A stretch of 64,000 bases of DNA from Nitrospirillum viridazoti CBAmc. Lineage in GTDB: Bacteria; Pseudomonadota; Alphaproteobacteria; Azospirillales; Azospirillaceae. Under the pieces are notes generated by a model. It worked only from the letters and a program-made list of their open reading frames with translations. It had not been told where the DNA came from and did not search any database. Shown in pieces: positions 30,955 through 40,186 of the stretch; the first letter of the stretch is position 1; each line of letters starts with the position of its first letter. The stretch spans positions 1,991,501-2,055,500 of the forward strand of contig NZ_CP022110.1 in the NCBI RefSeq assembly GCF_000730165.1, written 5' to 3'. The position numbers and the translations under genes are program-made.

Positions 30955-32175
30955 ATGTTCGAACGGTTTGTGGCGCATCGGGTGGAGGAAGCCCTTTCCG
31001 ACACCCCCGTCGTCCTGGTCGTGGGGCCGCGCCGGGCCGGCAAGACCACGCTCGTCCGCAAGATGGGAACGGACAACCGCGCCTATATCACGCTCGATGA
31101 TCAAACCGCCCTCGCCGCCGCCCAATCCGATCCAGCTGGGTTCATCCGGGGGCTAGATCAGGCCATCATCGATGAGGTGCAGCGCGCGCCGGACCTGCTG
31201 CTGGCGATCAAGAAGACCGTTGATGAGGACTATCGTCCCGGTCGCTTCCTGCTCACGGGCTCCGCGAACGTGCTCACCCTGCCCAAGATCGCCGATAGCC
31301 TGGCGGGGCGAATGGAAACCATCCAGATGCTGCCCTTGGCCAGAGCCGAAATCGCCGGCCGGACACCCAGCTTCTTGGAACGCCTGTTCGACGGCAGGCT
31401 AGGCCCTCAACCGGACGCGCTTGTCGGTGACGAGCTGATCCGCGTCGTCTTGGCCGGGGGATTCCCGGAATCGATCAGCCGCGACAGCGAACGGCGCCGA
31501 CAAGATTGGGCACGCGCCTACCTCACGTCGATCCTGACGCGGGACCTGCGAGACATCGCCGATGTGGAAAAGCTCACCGAGCTGCCGAAATTCGTGCGCC
31601 TACTGGCCGAGCACGCCGGCCAGTTGGTCAACTACTCGCAATTCGGCGCGGGTATCAACGTCAGCCACAAGACCGGCCAGCGCTATGTCGCGCTGCTGGA
31701 ACAGATTTTCTTGGTCGCGACGGTGCAGCCCTGGTTCACCAACGCCCTGAAGCGAATCGTCAAGACGCCCAAACTGCATTTCCTCGATTCCGGCCTGCTG
31801 GCAGCCGTGCGGGGGCTCACGTTCGACCGGATCAAGGCCGACCGCACGGCCTTCGGCGCCCTGCTGGAAAGTTTCGTCTTCTCGGAAGTGCTGAAGCTCA
31901 TCAGCGGCTCAGACCTGCGGGTGACCGCCCACCATTTCCGGGACCGCGACGGCCGCGAGGTGGATGTCATCCTAGAACGTGATGATGGGATGATCGTAGG
32001 CATCGAGGTGAAAGCCAGCGCCACCGTCAAGGCCACCGATTTCACCGGCCTCAAGGCGCTGGCCGAAGCCTGCGGGGAGCGGTTCGCTTATGGCGTCATC
32101 CTGTATGACAGCGCCGACTTCGTTCCCTTTGGGGATAAGCTGGCGGCCGCGCCACTGTCATGCCTGTGGGGCTGA
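30955..32175 (+). CDS. AAA_14 / DUF4143 family ATPase
   Basis: The 406-residue protein has an N-terminal P-loop ATPase domain with Walker A GPRRAGKTT at 24-32, Walker B QAIIDEVQ near 69-76 and sensor-like LLTGSANV near 99-106. A DUF4143 domain fills the rest (about 190-400, with GREVDVILERDDGMIVGIEV toward the end). The ATG at 30955 has a GAGGGTGAG ribosome site; an in-frame TTG 12 bases upstream is less likely. This family is widespread in accessory DNA and its role is unknown. The gene stands alone behind tandem repeats and before an AT-rich tract and a tRNA. Confidence 0.88.
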   Translation: MFERFVAHRVEEALSDTPVVLVVGPRRAGKTTLVRKMGTDNRAYITLDDQTALAAAQSDPAGFIRGLDQAIIDEVQRAPDLLLAIKKTVDEDYRPGRFLLTGSANVLTLPKIADSLAGRMETIQMLPLARAEIAGRTPSFLERLFDGRLGPQPDALVGDELIRVVLAGGFPESISRDSERRRQDWARAYLTSILTRDLRDIADVEKLTELPKFVRLLAEHAGQLVNYSQFGAGINVSHKTGQRYVALLEQIFLVATVQPWFTNALKRIVKTPKLHFLDSGLLAAVRGLTFDRIKADRTAFGALLESFVFSEVLKLISGSDLRVTAHHFRDRDGREVDVILERDDGMIVGIEVKASATVKATDFTGLKALAEACGERFAYGVILYDSADFVPFGDKLAAAPLSCLWG

Positions 32176-32611
32176 GCGGGGAAACTCAATAAAATTTCAC
32201 CTGCTTGGGCCCAAAGTCAGTTCAAGATTAACAATTTATGGAACAATCAGCGACAAATACGACAGATATCGAGTGAAATTTAAATAGACTCCATAAAAGC
32301 AGATGAAATTCCAATAGATAATAGGAAATCCACCTAATTCTTTCTGAAGTCGATCATGGCGTATGGCCGCCAGTGGCTTTACATACCGATACAGGCCACC
32401 CTAGCTAACCGTCTGTTTGAATCATTAACTCGCCGGGAAGCCTGGGAAACGGGCGCACCCGACCAGTCCGCTCCTCCGGATTTCATTGCCCTGAAATGTT
32501 TGTGGATTTTCCTGGCAGGTCACAGGCATCCGCCAATGCGCGTTGCACTTACAGCTCATTTACAGGCGGGGCGCACTTCCCCACCGCAAACAGCTAAGTC
32601 TTTGAAAAGAT
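32176..32611. other. AT-rich gene-free tract between the ATPase gene and tRNA-Ile2
   Basis: The first part of this tract is clearly poorer in GC than its surroundings. It holds a 9-bp inverted repeat, AAATTTCAC (32192-32200) and GTGAAATTT (32273-32281). A 99-codon frame at 32356-32655 runs into the tRNA and is not a gene. I see no integrase, transposase or attachment-site duplication. It looks like residue of foreign DNA. Confidence 0.5.
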
Positions 32612-32687
32612 TGGTGGGCCCGGCCAGATTCGAACTGGCAACCAGACCGTTATGAGCGGCCGGCTCTAACCGTTGAGCTACAGGCCC
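32612..32687 (-). tRNA. tRNA-Ile2 (anticodon CAU, lysidine type)
   Basis: The 76-nt gene folds into a full cloverleaf. The acceptor is GGGCCTG/CGGGCCC, the D-arm begins TAGCTC, the anticodon stem GGCCG/CGGTC holds loop CTCATAA, and the T-arm is GCCAG-TTCGAAT-CTGGC. CCA is encoded. The anticodon is CAU, but the CTCATAA loop and the overall sequence match tRNA-Ile(CAU) rather than tRNA-Met. C34 of this tRNA is changed to lysidine by TilS so that it reads AUA. No clear promoter is seen upstream. Confidence 0.93.
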
Positions 32688-33231
32688 ACGCGGGGCGCAC
32701 TTTGCCGGGTGAGGCAGCGGGTTGCAACACCCTTCATAAATTTTTTACGACACCGCCCAAACCGTTGGAAACGCGCCGCTATCCTTTTGATTTGACGTGC
32801 GTTGCCAGGTGAATGCCATGTTGCCGCCTCAAGACTGAGGTGCTACCTTTGCAAGGCTTGGGACGGTGACGGCATCCTTTGTCCAGGCGGCAAATGGCCG
32901 CGGTGGCACCTGGGGTAGCGGTAACACCCGGCGAACGCGGGCCCCGGCAGGGCGACCCGCATGAGGCTCCGGCCAACGGGGTCCGCCAAAGCGGTTGAGT
33001 GTCAGGCCCAGGGGCATGCGCGTCCAGGGCCGGGGGGACATATACGCGAAGGGGGGCCAGCGGCAGCAATCCGACTTAAGACGTCCAACCGGACGCCCGT
33101 TACCGGGCCCCGCGGGGCCACCAGCGGCACGGCGCCGCCACCGGGCCGGGACGGTCCCGGGCCAGGAGCGTGAACGCCAGCACCAGCCCCGCCGCCAGCC
33201 AATACCAGAACATCCATGGGAGGAAGTCACG
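32688..33231. other. Gene-free interval between tRNA-Ile2 and the MHS transporter gene
   Basis: This 544-bp interval has GC-rich palindromes near 33105-33170 and a CCTC/GAGG hairpin near 32826-32843. Frames crossing it on either strand have no recognisable protein content. It should contain the promoters of both flanking genes, but I could not identify them. Confidence 0.4.
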
Positions 33232-34902
33232 ATGGCGAACATCGCCAGCAGCAGTACCAATGGGGCCTCGACCAGCATGACGAGGGAGGAGCGCAAGGTC
33301 ATCTTCGCCTCGTCCCTCGGCACCGTGTTCGAGTGGTATGATTTCTATCTGTATGGCGCCTTGGCCTCCATCATCAGCGCCCGCTTCTTCTCGGGCCTGC
33401 CGACGCAGGGCGCCAAGGACGTGTTCACGCTGCTGGGCTTCGCGGCCGGCTTCTTCGTCCGACCCTTCGGCGCCCTGGTCTTCGGCCGGCTGGGCGATCT
33501 GGTGGGCCGCAAGTACACCTTCCTCGTCACCATCGTCATCATGGGCCTGTCGACGGCCGTCATCGGCTTCCTGCCCAGCTATGACTCGGTGGGTGTGCTG
33601 TCACCCATCCTGCTGATCAGCTTGCGCCTGCTGCAGGGCCTGGCCCTGGGCGGCGAGTACGGCGGTGCCGCCACCTACGTGGCGGAGCACGCGCCGCACG
33701 GCAAGCGCGGTTCCTATACCGCCTGGATCCAGATCACCGCCACCGGCGGCCTGTTCCTGTCCCTGCTGGTCATCCTGGCCTGCCGCATGAGCCTGCCGAA
33801 GGCGGACTTCGAGGCCTGGGGCTGGCGCATTCCCTTCCTGGTGTCGCTGCTGCTGCTGGCTGTGTCGCTGTGGATCCGCCTGCAGCTGGACGAATCGCCG
33901 CTGTTCAAGAAGATGAAGGCCGAGGGCAAGACCTCGTCCTCCCCCATCCTGGAAAGCTTCGGCAACCTCTATAACCTGAAGTTCGTGCTGCTGGCCCTGT
34001 TCGGCGTCGTCGCCGGCCAGGCGGTCGTCTGGTATTGCGGCCAGTTCTATGCCCAGATCTTCCTGAAGAACACGCTGAAGATCGACCCCAACACCGCCGA
34101 CACCCTGGCGGCCGTCGCCCTGCTGTTCGCCACCCCCTTCTTCGTGGTGTTCGGCAGCCTGTCGGACCGCATCGGCCGCAAGAAGGTCATCCTGGCCGGC
34201 CTGGCCCTGGCCATCCTGACCTACTTCCCCATCTTCCGTGGCATCACCCACTTCGGCAACCCGGCGCTGGAGGCCGCCATGGCCGCCAGCCCGGCCACGG
34301 TCACCGCCGATCCGGCCGAGTGCACCTGGCAGCTGAACGTGGCCGGCACGTCCAAGTTCACGTCCAGCTGCGACGTGGCCAAGGCTGCGCTGGTGGGCAA
34401 GAGCGTGCCCTACAGCGCGGTCGACGGCGGCGCCGGTTCCGTGGCGCAGATCAAGATCGGCGACACGGTCATCGACAGCTATGATGCCAAGGCCCCCGAC
34501 GCGAAGGAGAAAAAGGCCGCGTTCGACGCGGCGGTGGCCGACGCGGTGAAGGCCGCCGGCTACCCGGCCAAGGCCGATGATGCCGCCATCAACAAACCGG
34601 CGCTGACCTTCCTGCTGTGGGTCCTGGTCATCTACGTGACCCTGGTCTACGGCCCCATCGCCGCCATGCTGGTGGAGATGTTCCCGTCGCGCATCCGCTA
34701 CACCTCCATGTCCCTGCCCTACCACATCGGCAACGGCTGGTTCGGCGGCTTCTTGCCCGCCATCTCGCTGGCCATCGTGGTCACCACCGGCCAGATGTAC
34801 GCCGGCCTTTGGTACCCGATCATCGTGGCCGCCATCACCTTCGTGATCGGCCTGCTGTTCGTGCGGGAAACCAAGGACACGGAAATCAGCCACGACAAGT
34901 AA
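33232..34902 (+). CDS. MHS-family (MFS) metabolite:proton symporter with periplasmic insert
   Basis: The 556-residue protein belongs to the metabolite:H+ symporter branch of the MFS. Signatures are GTVFEWYDFYLYGALAS near 30-46, GRLGDLVGRK near 85-94 and LRLLQGLALGGEYGGAATYV near 131-150. About twelve membrane segments are visible. Between TM9 (after SDRIGRKK near 311-318) and TM10 lies an extra hydrophilic stretch of roughly 115 residues (about 340-455) with two cysteines (C364, C380). By topology it faces the periplasm, where they could form a disulfide. The ATG at 33232 has a GGGAGGAA ribosome site. The substrate is probably an organic acid or osmolyte. Confidence 0.9.
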   Translation: MANIASSSTNGASTSMTREERKVIFASSLGTVFEWYDFYLYGALASIISARFFSGLPTQGAKDVFTLLGFAAGFFVRPFGALVFGRLGDLVGRKYTFLVTIVIMGLSTAVIGFLPSYDSVGVLSPILLISLRLLQGLALGGEYGGAATYVAEHAPHGKRGSYTAWIQITATGGLFLSLLVILACRMSLPKADFEAWGWRIPFLVSLLLLAVSLWIRLQLDESPLFKKMKAEGKTSSSPILESFGNLYNLKFVLLALFGVVAGQAVVWYCGQFYAQIFLKNTLKIDPNTADTLAAVALLFATPFFVVFGSLSDRIGRKKVILAGLALAILTYFPIFRGITHFGNPALEAAMAASPATVTADPAECTWQLNVAGTSKFTSSCDVAKAALVGKSVPYSAVDGGAGSVAQIKIGDTVIDSYDAKAPDAKEKKAAFDAAVADAVKAAGYPAKADDAAINKPALTFLLWVLVIYVTLVYGPIAAMLVEMFPSRIRYTSMSLPYHIGNGWFGGFLPAISLAIVVTTGQMYAGLWYPIIVAAITFVIGLLFVRETKDTEISHDK

Positions 34903-34928
34903 GCGCGGCCTTGTGGCGCTGAATGGCG

Positions 34929-34960
34929 AAGGGCCCGGACATCCCCGTCCGGGCCCTTTC
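34929..34960 (+). terminator. Intrinsic terminator after the MHS transporter gene
   Basis: AAGGGCCCGGAC (34929-34940) and GTCCGGGCCCTT (34947-34958) form a perfect 12-bp stem with a 6-base loop, followed by TTTCTT. Confidence 0.9.
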
Positions 34961-35013
34961 TTCATGGGGTGGCCGACGCGATCGCCCGCCCGTTACCCAT
35001 CACACCCGCCCCA

Positions 35014-35733
35014 TCACACCCGTTGGCGCAGATGGCGGGAGAAGCGCAGGGGGGAAGGCACAAGGCCGCCCCAGCCTTTCAGCGAGGACAGCTTCGGAAG
35101 CGACAGGGTGGCGATGCCCTTGCCGACCGCCATGACGTTCTCGATCCGGCGGTCGAGGAAGGCCCAGGTGTCGGCATGGTCGGGCGACCGGTCGCTCAAC
35201 CAATACAGCACGGTGGCGGTCTGCACCGCGGCCAGCAGGGCCCGCTTGGTGTAATAGTTGAAATCGGTCGCCTGGTCGCCGGCGGCGTACCACGCGGCAT
35301 CCACCGTGCGGTACAGCAGGCGGGCGGCCAACCCGGCATGGGTGGGCAGCGCCAGGAAGGAGCTGGCGCGCTGCACCGCCTCCGCCCACGGCGCGAGCAG
35401 TTCCAGGCGCACGCGCACCGCCAGGGTGACCCGCGCCCGCACCTTCATCGTGGACAGATCCCGGCCCGCCAGCTGCGCCAGCATGGCGCGGTCGGCCCAG
35501 TCGCTGAACTGCGCGACCACGTCGGCCACACCGCCGGGGAACAGGGCCGCCAGCTGGGCCGCCCCCATGTCCACGTCGGCCGCGCCCTGGCGCAGCGCCG
35601 CGGCCGACCAGCCGTCGAAGGCCACGTGCGGCAGGACGGCCAGCATGAGCCGATCGCGCAAAACCATGCGCTCATCCACCACGTCATCGTCAGGGCGGGA
35701 CGTGGACTGGGCGGGGGTGTCAGGGGTGACCAT
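35014..35733 (-). CDS. COQ9-family ubiquinone biosynthesis protein
   Basis: COQ9 proteins bind lipid and help the ubiquinone biosynthetic enzymes. From MVTPDTPAQ (ATG 35733, AAGGGA ribosome site) the product has 239 residues, with the family core LPHVAFDGWSAAALRQGAAD near 33-52 and, at the C-terminal side, DQATDFNYYTKRALLAAVQT (about 153-172) and YWLSDRSPDHADTWAFLDRR. Earlier in-frame starts add Ala-rich sequence. It lies near rpsU, a common neighbour of COQ9 in alphaproteobacteria, with def between. Confidence 0.9.
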   Translation of the reverse strand: MVTPDTPAQSTSRPDDDVVDERMVLRDRLMLAVLPHVAFDGWSAAALRQGAADVDMGAAQLAALFPGGVADVVAQFSDWADRAMLAQLAGRDLSTMKVRARVTLAVRVRLELLAPWAEAVQRASSFLALPTHAGLAARLLYRTVDAAWYAAGDQATDFNYYTKRALLAAVQTATVLYWLSDRSPDHADTWAFLDRRIENVMAVGKGIATLSLPKLSSLKGWGGLVPSPLRFSRHLRQRV

Positions 35734-35842
35734 GGGGCTGTCCCTTGCAACGGACGGGCGGCCGGCGGCCGCGGGGTTTGCGCCAGTATAGGCGCGCACC
35801 GCCATCCGCCTCTACCCCCTCAAAGGGAAACGGTGAATCGGC

Positions 35843-36382
35843 TCAACCGGGCAGCTTGGGCACCGACTCGGTGCCGAAATACTTCATTTCCTCCGTAAAG
35901 CTGAGGAAGCGGAGGTCGTTCATGCGATCCAGGTACAGCACCCCGTCCAGGTGGTCGCATTCATGCTGTACCACGCGGGCATGAAAGCCCCGCGCCTCGC
36001 GTTCCACCACCGACCCGTCCAGGGCCAGGCCGCGATACCGGATGTGGTTGTAGCGGGGCACGGCGCCGCGCAGGCCGGGAATGGACAGGCACCCTTCCCA
36101 GCCGAACTGCATTTCCTCCGACAGGGGCTCCACCACCGGGTTGACCAGCACCTGGACATCGACGGTTTCCCCGCCCGCCCGCTCCGCCGGGACGCGGAAG
36201 ACGATGACGCGCCAGCCGACATGCACCTGGGGGGCCGCCAAGCCCACGCCCGAGGAGTCGACCATGGTTTCAATCATGTCCTGGGCCAGTTGGCGGACCA
36301 CCGCGGGTATCGGCTCCTCCACCGGCACGGCCGGACGGCGCAGCACCGGATGGCCCATGCGGGCGATCTTCAGGATGGCCAA
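35843..36382 (-). CDS. def: Peptide deformylase
   Basis: Peptide deformylase removes the formyl group from nascent N-terminal methionine, using a metal bound by one Cys and two His. The 179 residues contain all three motifs: GVGLAAPQV near 46-54, EGCLSIPG near 95-102 (metal Cys) and QHECDHLDG near 138-146 (two metal His and the catalytic Glu). The gene is minus strand with no operon partner close enough to be sure, although COQ9 follows 109 bp downstream. Confidence 0.96.
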   Translation of the reverse strand: MAILKIARMGHPVLRRPAVPVEEPIPAVVRQLAQDMIETMVDSSGVGLAAPQVHVGWRVIVFRVPAERAGGETVDVQVLVNPVVEPLSEEMQFGWEGCLSIPGLRGAVPRYNHIRYRGLALDGSVVEREARGFHARVVQHECDHLDGVLYLDRMNDLRFLSFTEEMKYFGTESVPKLPG

Positions 36383-36564
36383 CGTTCCCCCTTCCCCGGA
36401 TCTTGGATCAAGTGCCGCCAGGCCCCGCGCCGGCGCGCCCTTACCCCGATATAGGTGCTACCCCGGTAGTTTCCACGGGATTCGGCGCCCTGTCACCCCG
36501 GACCCCGCCGCCTGTCCTTTGGATAAAGCGGTCTCAGGGAAATTCCACGCCCCCCACCATCCTA

Positions 36565-36604
36565 GGAACGCCCATCCCGGGAACGCCCATCCCGGGAACG
36601 CATG
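36565..36604. repeat. Short tandem repeat, 15-bp unit
   Basis: GGAACGCCCATCCCG occurs twice in tandem (36565-36579, 36580-36594), followed by a partial third copy. It lies in the 368-bp divergent gap between def and rpsU. Confidence 0.7.
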
Positions 36605-36634
36605 GGGGCCCCGCGCGGCCATGGCGGGATTCAC

Positions 36635-36662
36635 TTCACAGGGCGGGGGGCCTGTGTTATAC
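36635..36662 (+). promoter_or_regulatory. Candidate rpsU promoter
   Basis: TTCACA (36635-36640), a 16-bp spacer and TTATAC (36657-36662) lie about 90 bp before rpsU in the right direction. Confidence 0.45.
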
Positions 36663-36750
36663 CACCGGCCTCCGATCGGGCTGCCTGCGCGACCGTGCGT
36701 CTTGGCTATTACCCGTTAACCTTTTACTCTGTTTGGAGTGGTGACGTCCC

Positions 36751-36954
36751 GTGCAAGTGCTGGTTCGTGACAACAACGTCGATCAGGCCCTCCGCGCTCT
36801 CAAGAAGAAGATGCAGCGCGAAGGCATTTTCCGCGAGATGAAGCTGCGTCGCAACTACGAGAAGCCCTCGGAGAAGCGCGCCCGTGAGAAGGCCGAGGCC
36901 ATTCGCCGCGCCCGCAAGCTGCTGCGCAAGCGTCTGGAGCGCGAGGGCTACTAA
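36751..36954 (+). CDS. rpsU: 30S ribosomal protein bS21 (S21)
   Basis: bS21 lies on the 30S platform beside the anti-Shine-Dalgarno end of 16S rRNA. The 67 residues begin [20 protein letters not shown] and continue as a highly basic helix pair ending in [13 protein letters not shown]. The start is GTG, preceded by TTTGGAG. A terminator follows within 60 bp, so the gene is single. Confidence 0.97.
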   Translation: MQVLVRDNNVDQALRALKKKMQREGIFREMKLRRNYEKPSEKRAREKAEAIRRARKLLRKRLEREGY

Positions 36955-36985
36955 GCCTCTCACGCGCTGTTAGACGCACGGACGG

Positions 36986-37016
36986 AGCCGCCCCTGAAGC
37001 TCAGTGGGCGGCTTTT
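36986..37016 (+). terminator. Intrinsic terminator after rpsU
   Basis: AGCCGCCC (36986-36993) pairs with GGGCGGCT (37006-37013), followed by TTT. The loop has 12 bases. Confidence 0.85.
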
Positions 37017-37074
37017 GTCATGCCTGCGTTTTGGAAGATGGCAAGCCCCAGGTGCCAAGCCCAGGTACCGGACC

Positions 37075-37109
37075 CAAAACGAAACGGCCCGGGAGCACAC
37101 CCGGGCCGT
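37075..37109 (-). terminator. Intrinsic terminator after the chemoreceptor gene
   Basis: On the minus strand ACGGCCCGGG (37109-37100) and CCCGGGCCGT (37093-37084) form a perfect 10-bp stem with a 6-base loop, followed by TTCGTTTTG. Confidence 0.85.
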
Positions 37110-37152
37110 CTGCGTAAAAGTCGTCTGGATCAAATTATTGGACAGCGCCGGA

Positions 37153-38862
37153 TCAGGCGGCACTCATCTCCGCGGTGAAGGTACCGACCGTCCGCTTCAA
37201 GGTATCCGAGTCTCGCGCCAGTAGCGAAGCCGAGGATTGAACCTGTGCGGCCGCGGTCCCCGTGCTGGACGCGGCCTCCGAAACGCCGGCGATGTTGGTC
37301 GTCACCGCCTCGGTCCCCCGTGCGGCCTCCTGAACGTTGCGGGCGATCTCGTGGGTGGATGCCTCCTGCTCCTCCACCGCCGCGGCGATGGCCGACGCGA
37401 TGCCGCTGATGTCCTGGATGCGTTGGGCGATGGCCTGTATGGCCCCCACCGCGTCGGATGCCGCCTGGCGGATTTCGCCGACCTGGGCGCCAATCTCATC
37501 CGTCGCCTTGGCCGTCTGGGTGGCCAGGCTCTTGACCTCGCTGGCCACGACGGCGAAGCCCTTGCCAGCCTCCCCCGCCCGCGCCGCCTCGATGGTGGCG
37601 TTCAGGGCCAACAGGTTGGTCTGGGCGGCGATGTCGGCGATCAACCGGACCACGTCACCAATGCGTTCCGCCCCGCTGGACAGGGTCTGGACCACCTGGT
37701 CGGTACTGCGCGCCTCGGTGACTGCGTCGTTGACCGTATGCATGGTGCGTCCCATCTGGCGCCCGATCTCCTGGATGGAGGCCGACAGTTCCTCCGCCGC
37801 GGACGCCACCGTCTGCACGTTGGCGGATGTCTGCTCCGCCGCGGACGACACGACCATGGCCTGACGGTTGGTCTCCTCCGCATTGTTGGACATCGCCTTG
37901 GCCGTGGCGTCCATCTCATTGGCCGCGGCGGCAAGGCTGTTGGACAATTCCGAGATCTTGGCCTCGAAACCCCGGGTGATGCGGGCCACCCGCTCCGCCC
38001 GGCGGGCTTTCTCCTCTTGCTCCGCCTTCTGGGCGGCTTCAAGCTCACGCGCCCTGATGAGGCCGACCTTCAACTCATCGAAGGCCCGGACCATTTGGCC
38101 GACCTCGTCGCGCCGTTCCGCGCCGGCCATCTCCAGGTCATAGTTCCCCTGTCCCAGGCCAATCAAGCCGCCCACAACGCGCTGCAGCGGACGGCCGATG
38201 CCGGTTATCGCCAGGTAGGACGCCAAGCCCCCAACCAGACCCAGCCCGGCAAGCACGACCCCGAAGACCGACCAGATGGTGCTGATGGTGTCTGAATGAT
38301 TCTGTCTGGCGATGGCGCCGGCTTCCCCTCGAATGTCATCGGCCAGCTTCGCCTGGCGGTCCAGCAGGCTCAGCATCGCCGGGTCGCACTTGGGGCCCAT
38401 CATGGTGGTGCTGATACGAACGTTCTCTTCGGGATTACTCGACTTCGTCGCGGCATCGACCGTTTGACCGCAAATGCCCGATGGTGCCAGCAAGGCCCGC
38501 ATCTCCTGCTGGAGGGCCGCGATGTCCGGCGCCCGGGAGGGCAAGGCCGCTTTCGCCTCCTCCATGAAGCTCTCATAGGCATCGGCGCCTTTGCGATAGT
38601 TCGCGTCGGCCTTGGCGTTGCCGGCGTCGTCAGTCACCGTCATAGCTTCATAGATGGAACGCTCGATAAACACCAAACTGCGGTTGCCCCGCGCCACCGC
38701 CAGGCTAGCCTTCGATGCGCCGCTCAGCAGTCGGCCGTAACTTTCGTCGATGGCCATCATCCGGGTGGCGGCAAACCCAGACGCGATCAAGGCGAAAACA
38801 CCCAATATTCCAAGTAGAGTTAATATCTTGGCGGTTATTCTGATATTCGCAAAAGAGAACAT
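37153..38862 (-). CDS. Methyl-accepting chemotaxis protein
   Basis: The 569-residue transmembrane chemoreceptor has TM1 near 10-31, a helical periplasmic sensor (about 32-192), TM2 near 193-219, HAMP near 220-272 and a cytoplasmic signalling domain. The signalling tip is [20 protein letters not shown], which contacts CheA and CheW. The sensor resembles a four-helix bundle and contains two cysteines (C131, C159). An excellent GGGAGGAAAAA site precedes the ATG. No che genes are nearby, so it is an orphan receptor. The ligand is unknown. Confidence 0.93.
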   Translation of the reverse strand: MFSFANIRITAKILTLLGILGVFALIASGFAATRMMAIDESYGRLLSGASKASLAVARGNRSLVFIERSIYEAMTVTDDAGNAKADANYRKGADAYESFMEEAKAALPSRAPDIAALQQEMRALLAPSGICGQTVDAATKSSNPEENVRISTTMMGPKCDPAMLSLLDRQAKLADDIRGEAGAIARQNHSDTISTIWSVFGVVLAGLGLVGGLASYLAITGIGRPLQRVVGGLIGLGQGNYDLEMAGAERRDEVGQMVRAFDELKVGLIRARELEAAQKAEQEEKARRAERVARITRGFEAKISELSNSLAAAANEMDATAKAMSNNAEETNRQAMVVSSAAEQTSANVQTVASAAEELSASIQEIGRQMGRTMHTVNDAVTEARSTDQVVQTLSSGAERIGDVVRLIADIAAQTNLLALNATIEAARAGEAGKGFAVVASEVKSLATQTAKATDEIGAQVGEIRQAASDAVGAIQAIAQRIQDISGIASAIAAAVEEQEASTHEIARNVQEAARGTEAVTTNIAGVSEAASSTGTAAAQVQSSASLLARDSDTLKRTVGTFTAEMSAA

Positions 38863-39075
38863 TTTTTCCTCCCGGCCCGCGCCCGGCTAAGACTTAGGCA
38901 TATCTCCGACCTATCCAGGAGGATGTTGTGTTCTGATTAGATAATTTTCCCTTAACCTCTTGATGACATAATACTTCCGGATATATCAATGTATTCAAGT
39001 ACGTTGAAATGATTTTCCTAAAGAACCGTGCACGGGTCTTCGCTGAACCCTTCACGGGGTCGCGGCCTATGATGG

Positions 39076-39411
39076 TCAGCGCCGCCGCGGCTCCGTCCGG
39101 GTCACGAACTCCGGGGGTTTGTTGGCCACCCAGCGGATGAAGGCGGCAATGGCGGGATGGGCGCGTAAGGCGTCCACTGTGGCGTAAGCCCCGGCCAGGT
39201 CCCGCCCACTCAATTCGGCATGGATTTTCCGGTGGCAGACGCGGTGCAGCGGCACCGTCACTCGTCCGCCTTGGCTGCGCGGCACCAGGTGATGCTGTTC
39301 CACGGAGGGGCCGGGCACCAGGGGCCGGTCGCACAGGGCGCAGAGGCCCGGCTGGGAATCCGGCGCCGGTACCGCGGCAGCCCCGTCCAACCTTCCGAAC
39401 TTCCGGCCCAT
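39076..39411 (-). CDS. Small HNH-nuclease-like protein
   Basis: The 111-residue product (ATG at 39411; a TTG two codons earlier is less likely) shows a zinc-finger/HNH layout. A CALC pair (C24, C27) is followed by HHLVPRSQGG at 40-49 and LHRVCHRKIH at 55-64. This is the beta-beta-alpha-metal nuclease signature with a structural zinc. The rest is short and without further domains. It is a housekeeping-sized lone gene and its substrate is unknown. Some related HNH proteins are not proven nucleases. Confidence 0.72.
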   Translation of the reverse strand: MGRKFGRLDGAAAVPAPDSQPGLCALCDRPLVPGPSVEQHHLVPRSQGGRVTVPLHRVCHRKIHAELSGRDLAGAYATVDALRAHPAIAAFIRWVANKPPEFVTRTEPRRR

Positions 39412-39462
39412 ATCCAACCCCGTCCGGCTCTCCCCATCATGGGCCGGGGGAGTATAGCGCTC

Positions 39463-39663
39463 TTAATGGCGGCGCGCGCCGTCCTCACCGAACACCACGA
39501 CGGGATAGCCGTTGTAGTTCTCCGGCGCGCCATGGTCCGGCGCCGTGACGCGCAGATAGATCAGTCCCTCACCGATGCCCACGCCCACCACGGGGCGGCC
39601 GGCTTCCGTCAGTTCCTTGAACAGGGCGCGCCCGGCCGCGGCCAGTGCATGGGAATCGGTCAT
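39463..39663 (-). CDS. Small conserved-looking protein of unknown function
   Basis: From the ATG at 39663 the product has 66 residues (MTDSHALAAAGRALFKELTE start). It has a predicted helix and a beta-rich second half (GVGIGEGLIYLRVTAPDHGA, then YNGYPVVVFGED). A GAGAG site precedes the start, and the residue pattern and codon use fit a real gene. I do not recognise the family. It lies 51 bp upstream of the HNH gene on the same strand and may be co-transcribed with it. Confidence 0.6.
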   Translation of the reverse strand: MTDSHALAAAGRALFKELTEAGRPVVGVGIGEGLIYLRVTAPDHGAPENYNGYPVVVFGEDGARRH

Positions 39664-40186
39664 CACGAACTCTCTCGTCCACATGGGCGTCACCCGCATC
39701 CTGTAAGGCCGTTGCTGTCTGATGACGGTTCAACGCCGGACGGGGGAACACCGGGCGCAGTTTAACGGCGCGATTTGGACCAAACCACCCCAATGTCCCG
39801 CATAGGCCTTTTTCGCCCCTGGCCTCGCGGCGCGCCCTCGCCCACCCTATCTCCTCCTGAGGCACCCAATTCGATGGGGGCCCATCTCGGCGTCTCGCAT
39901 GGCTGGCCCTTATGGTAACCGGTGGACAATTCCACTTTCGACTGTACACCCTGGCAATGGAGAGGGGGACGAATGGATGGCATTAATCACTTTTGCTGCG
40001 GAGCCTTGCACGTATCGTGACGGTTCCATGCGCGCACCCCTCCGCTTCTTCACAAAGATTACCGGATAGGTCATGGTGGCCCAGCGTCATCACCCTTCCG
40101 CGATAAGGACGTTCTCGCGGCCAAATTGAATCCAGCTGGCCCAAACCCAGCGTCACGGGGTCCAGCGATCATGGGGAGCGTAACCA
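39664..40186. other. Gene-free interval upstream of the transhydrogenase operon
   Basis: This 523-bp divergent gap must hold the promoters of pntAA and of the small minus-strand gene. The 10-mer CCCAGCGTCA occurs twice before pntAA (near 40079-40088 and 40145-40154). No good -35/-10 pair or gene is seen. Confidence 0.35.

Noticed and set aside
30851-32622. Possible attachment-site duplication of the tRNA-Ile2 3' end (GGCCCGGCCA near 30844-30853)
   Set aside because: Only 10 GC-rich bases match and no integrase is present, so it is likely chance.
32356-32655. A 99-codon plus-strand frame ending in GPARFELATRPL
   Set aside because: The end is the well-known false translation across a tRNA gene on the other strand; the rest has no protein character.
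36565-36604. CRISPR-like repeats
   Set aside because: Only two and a half copies of a 15-bp tandem unit without spacers; no cas genes are present in the window.
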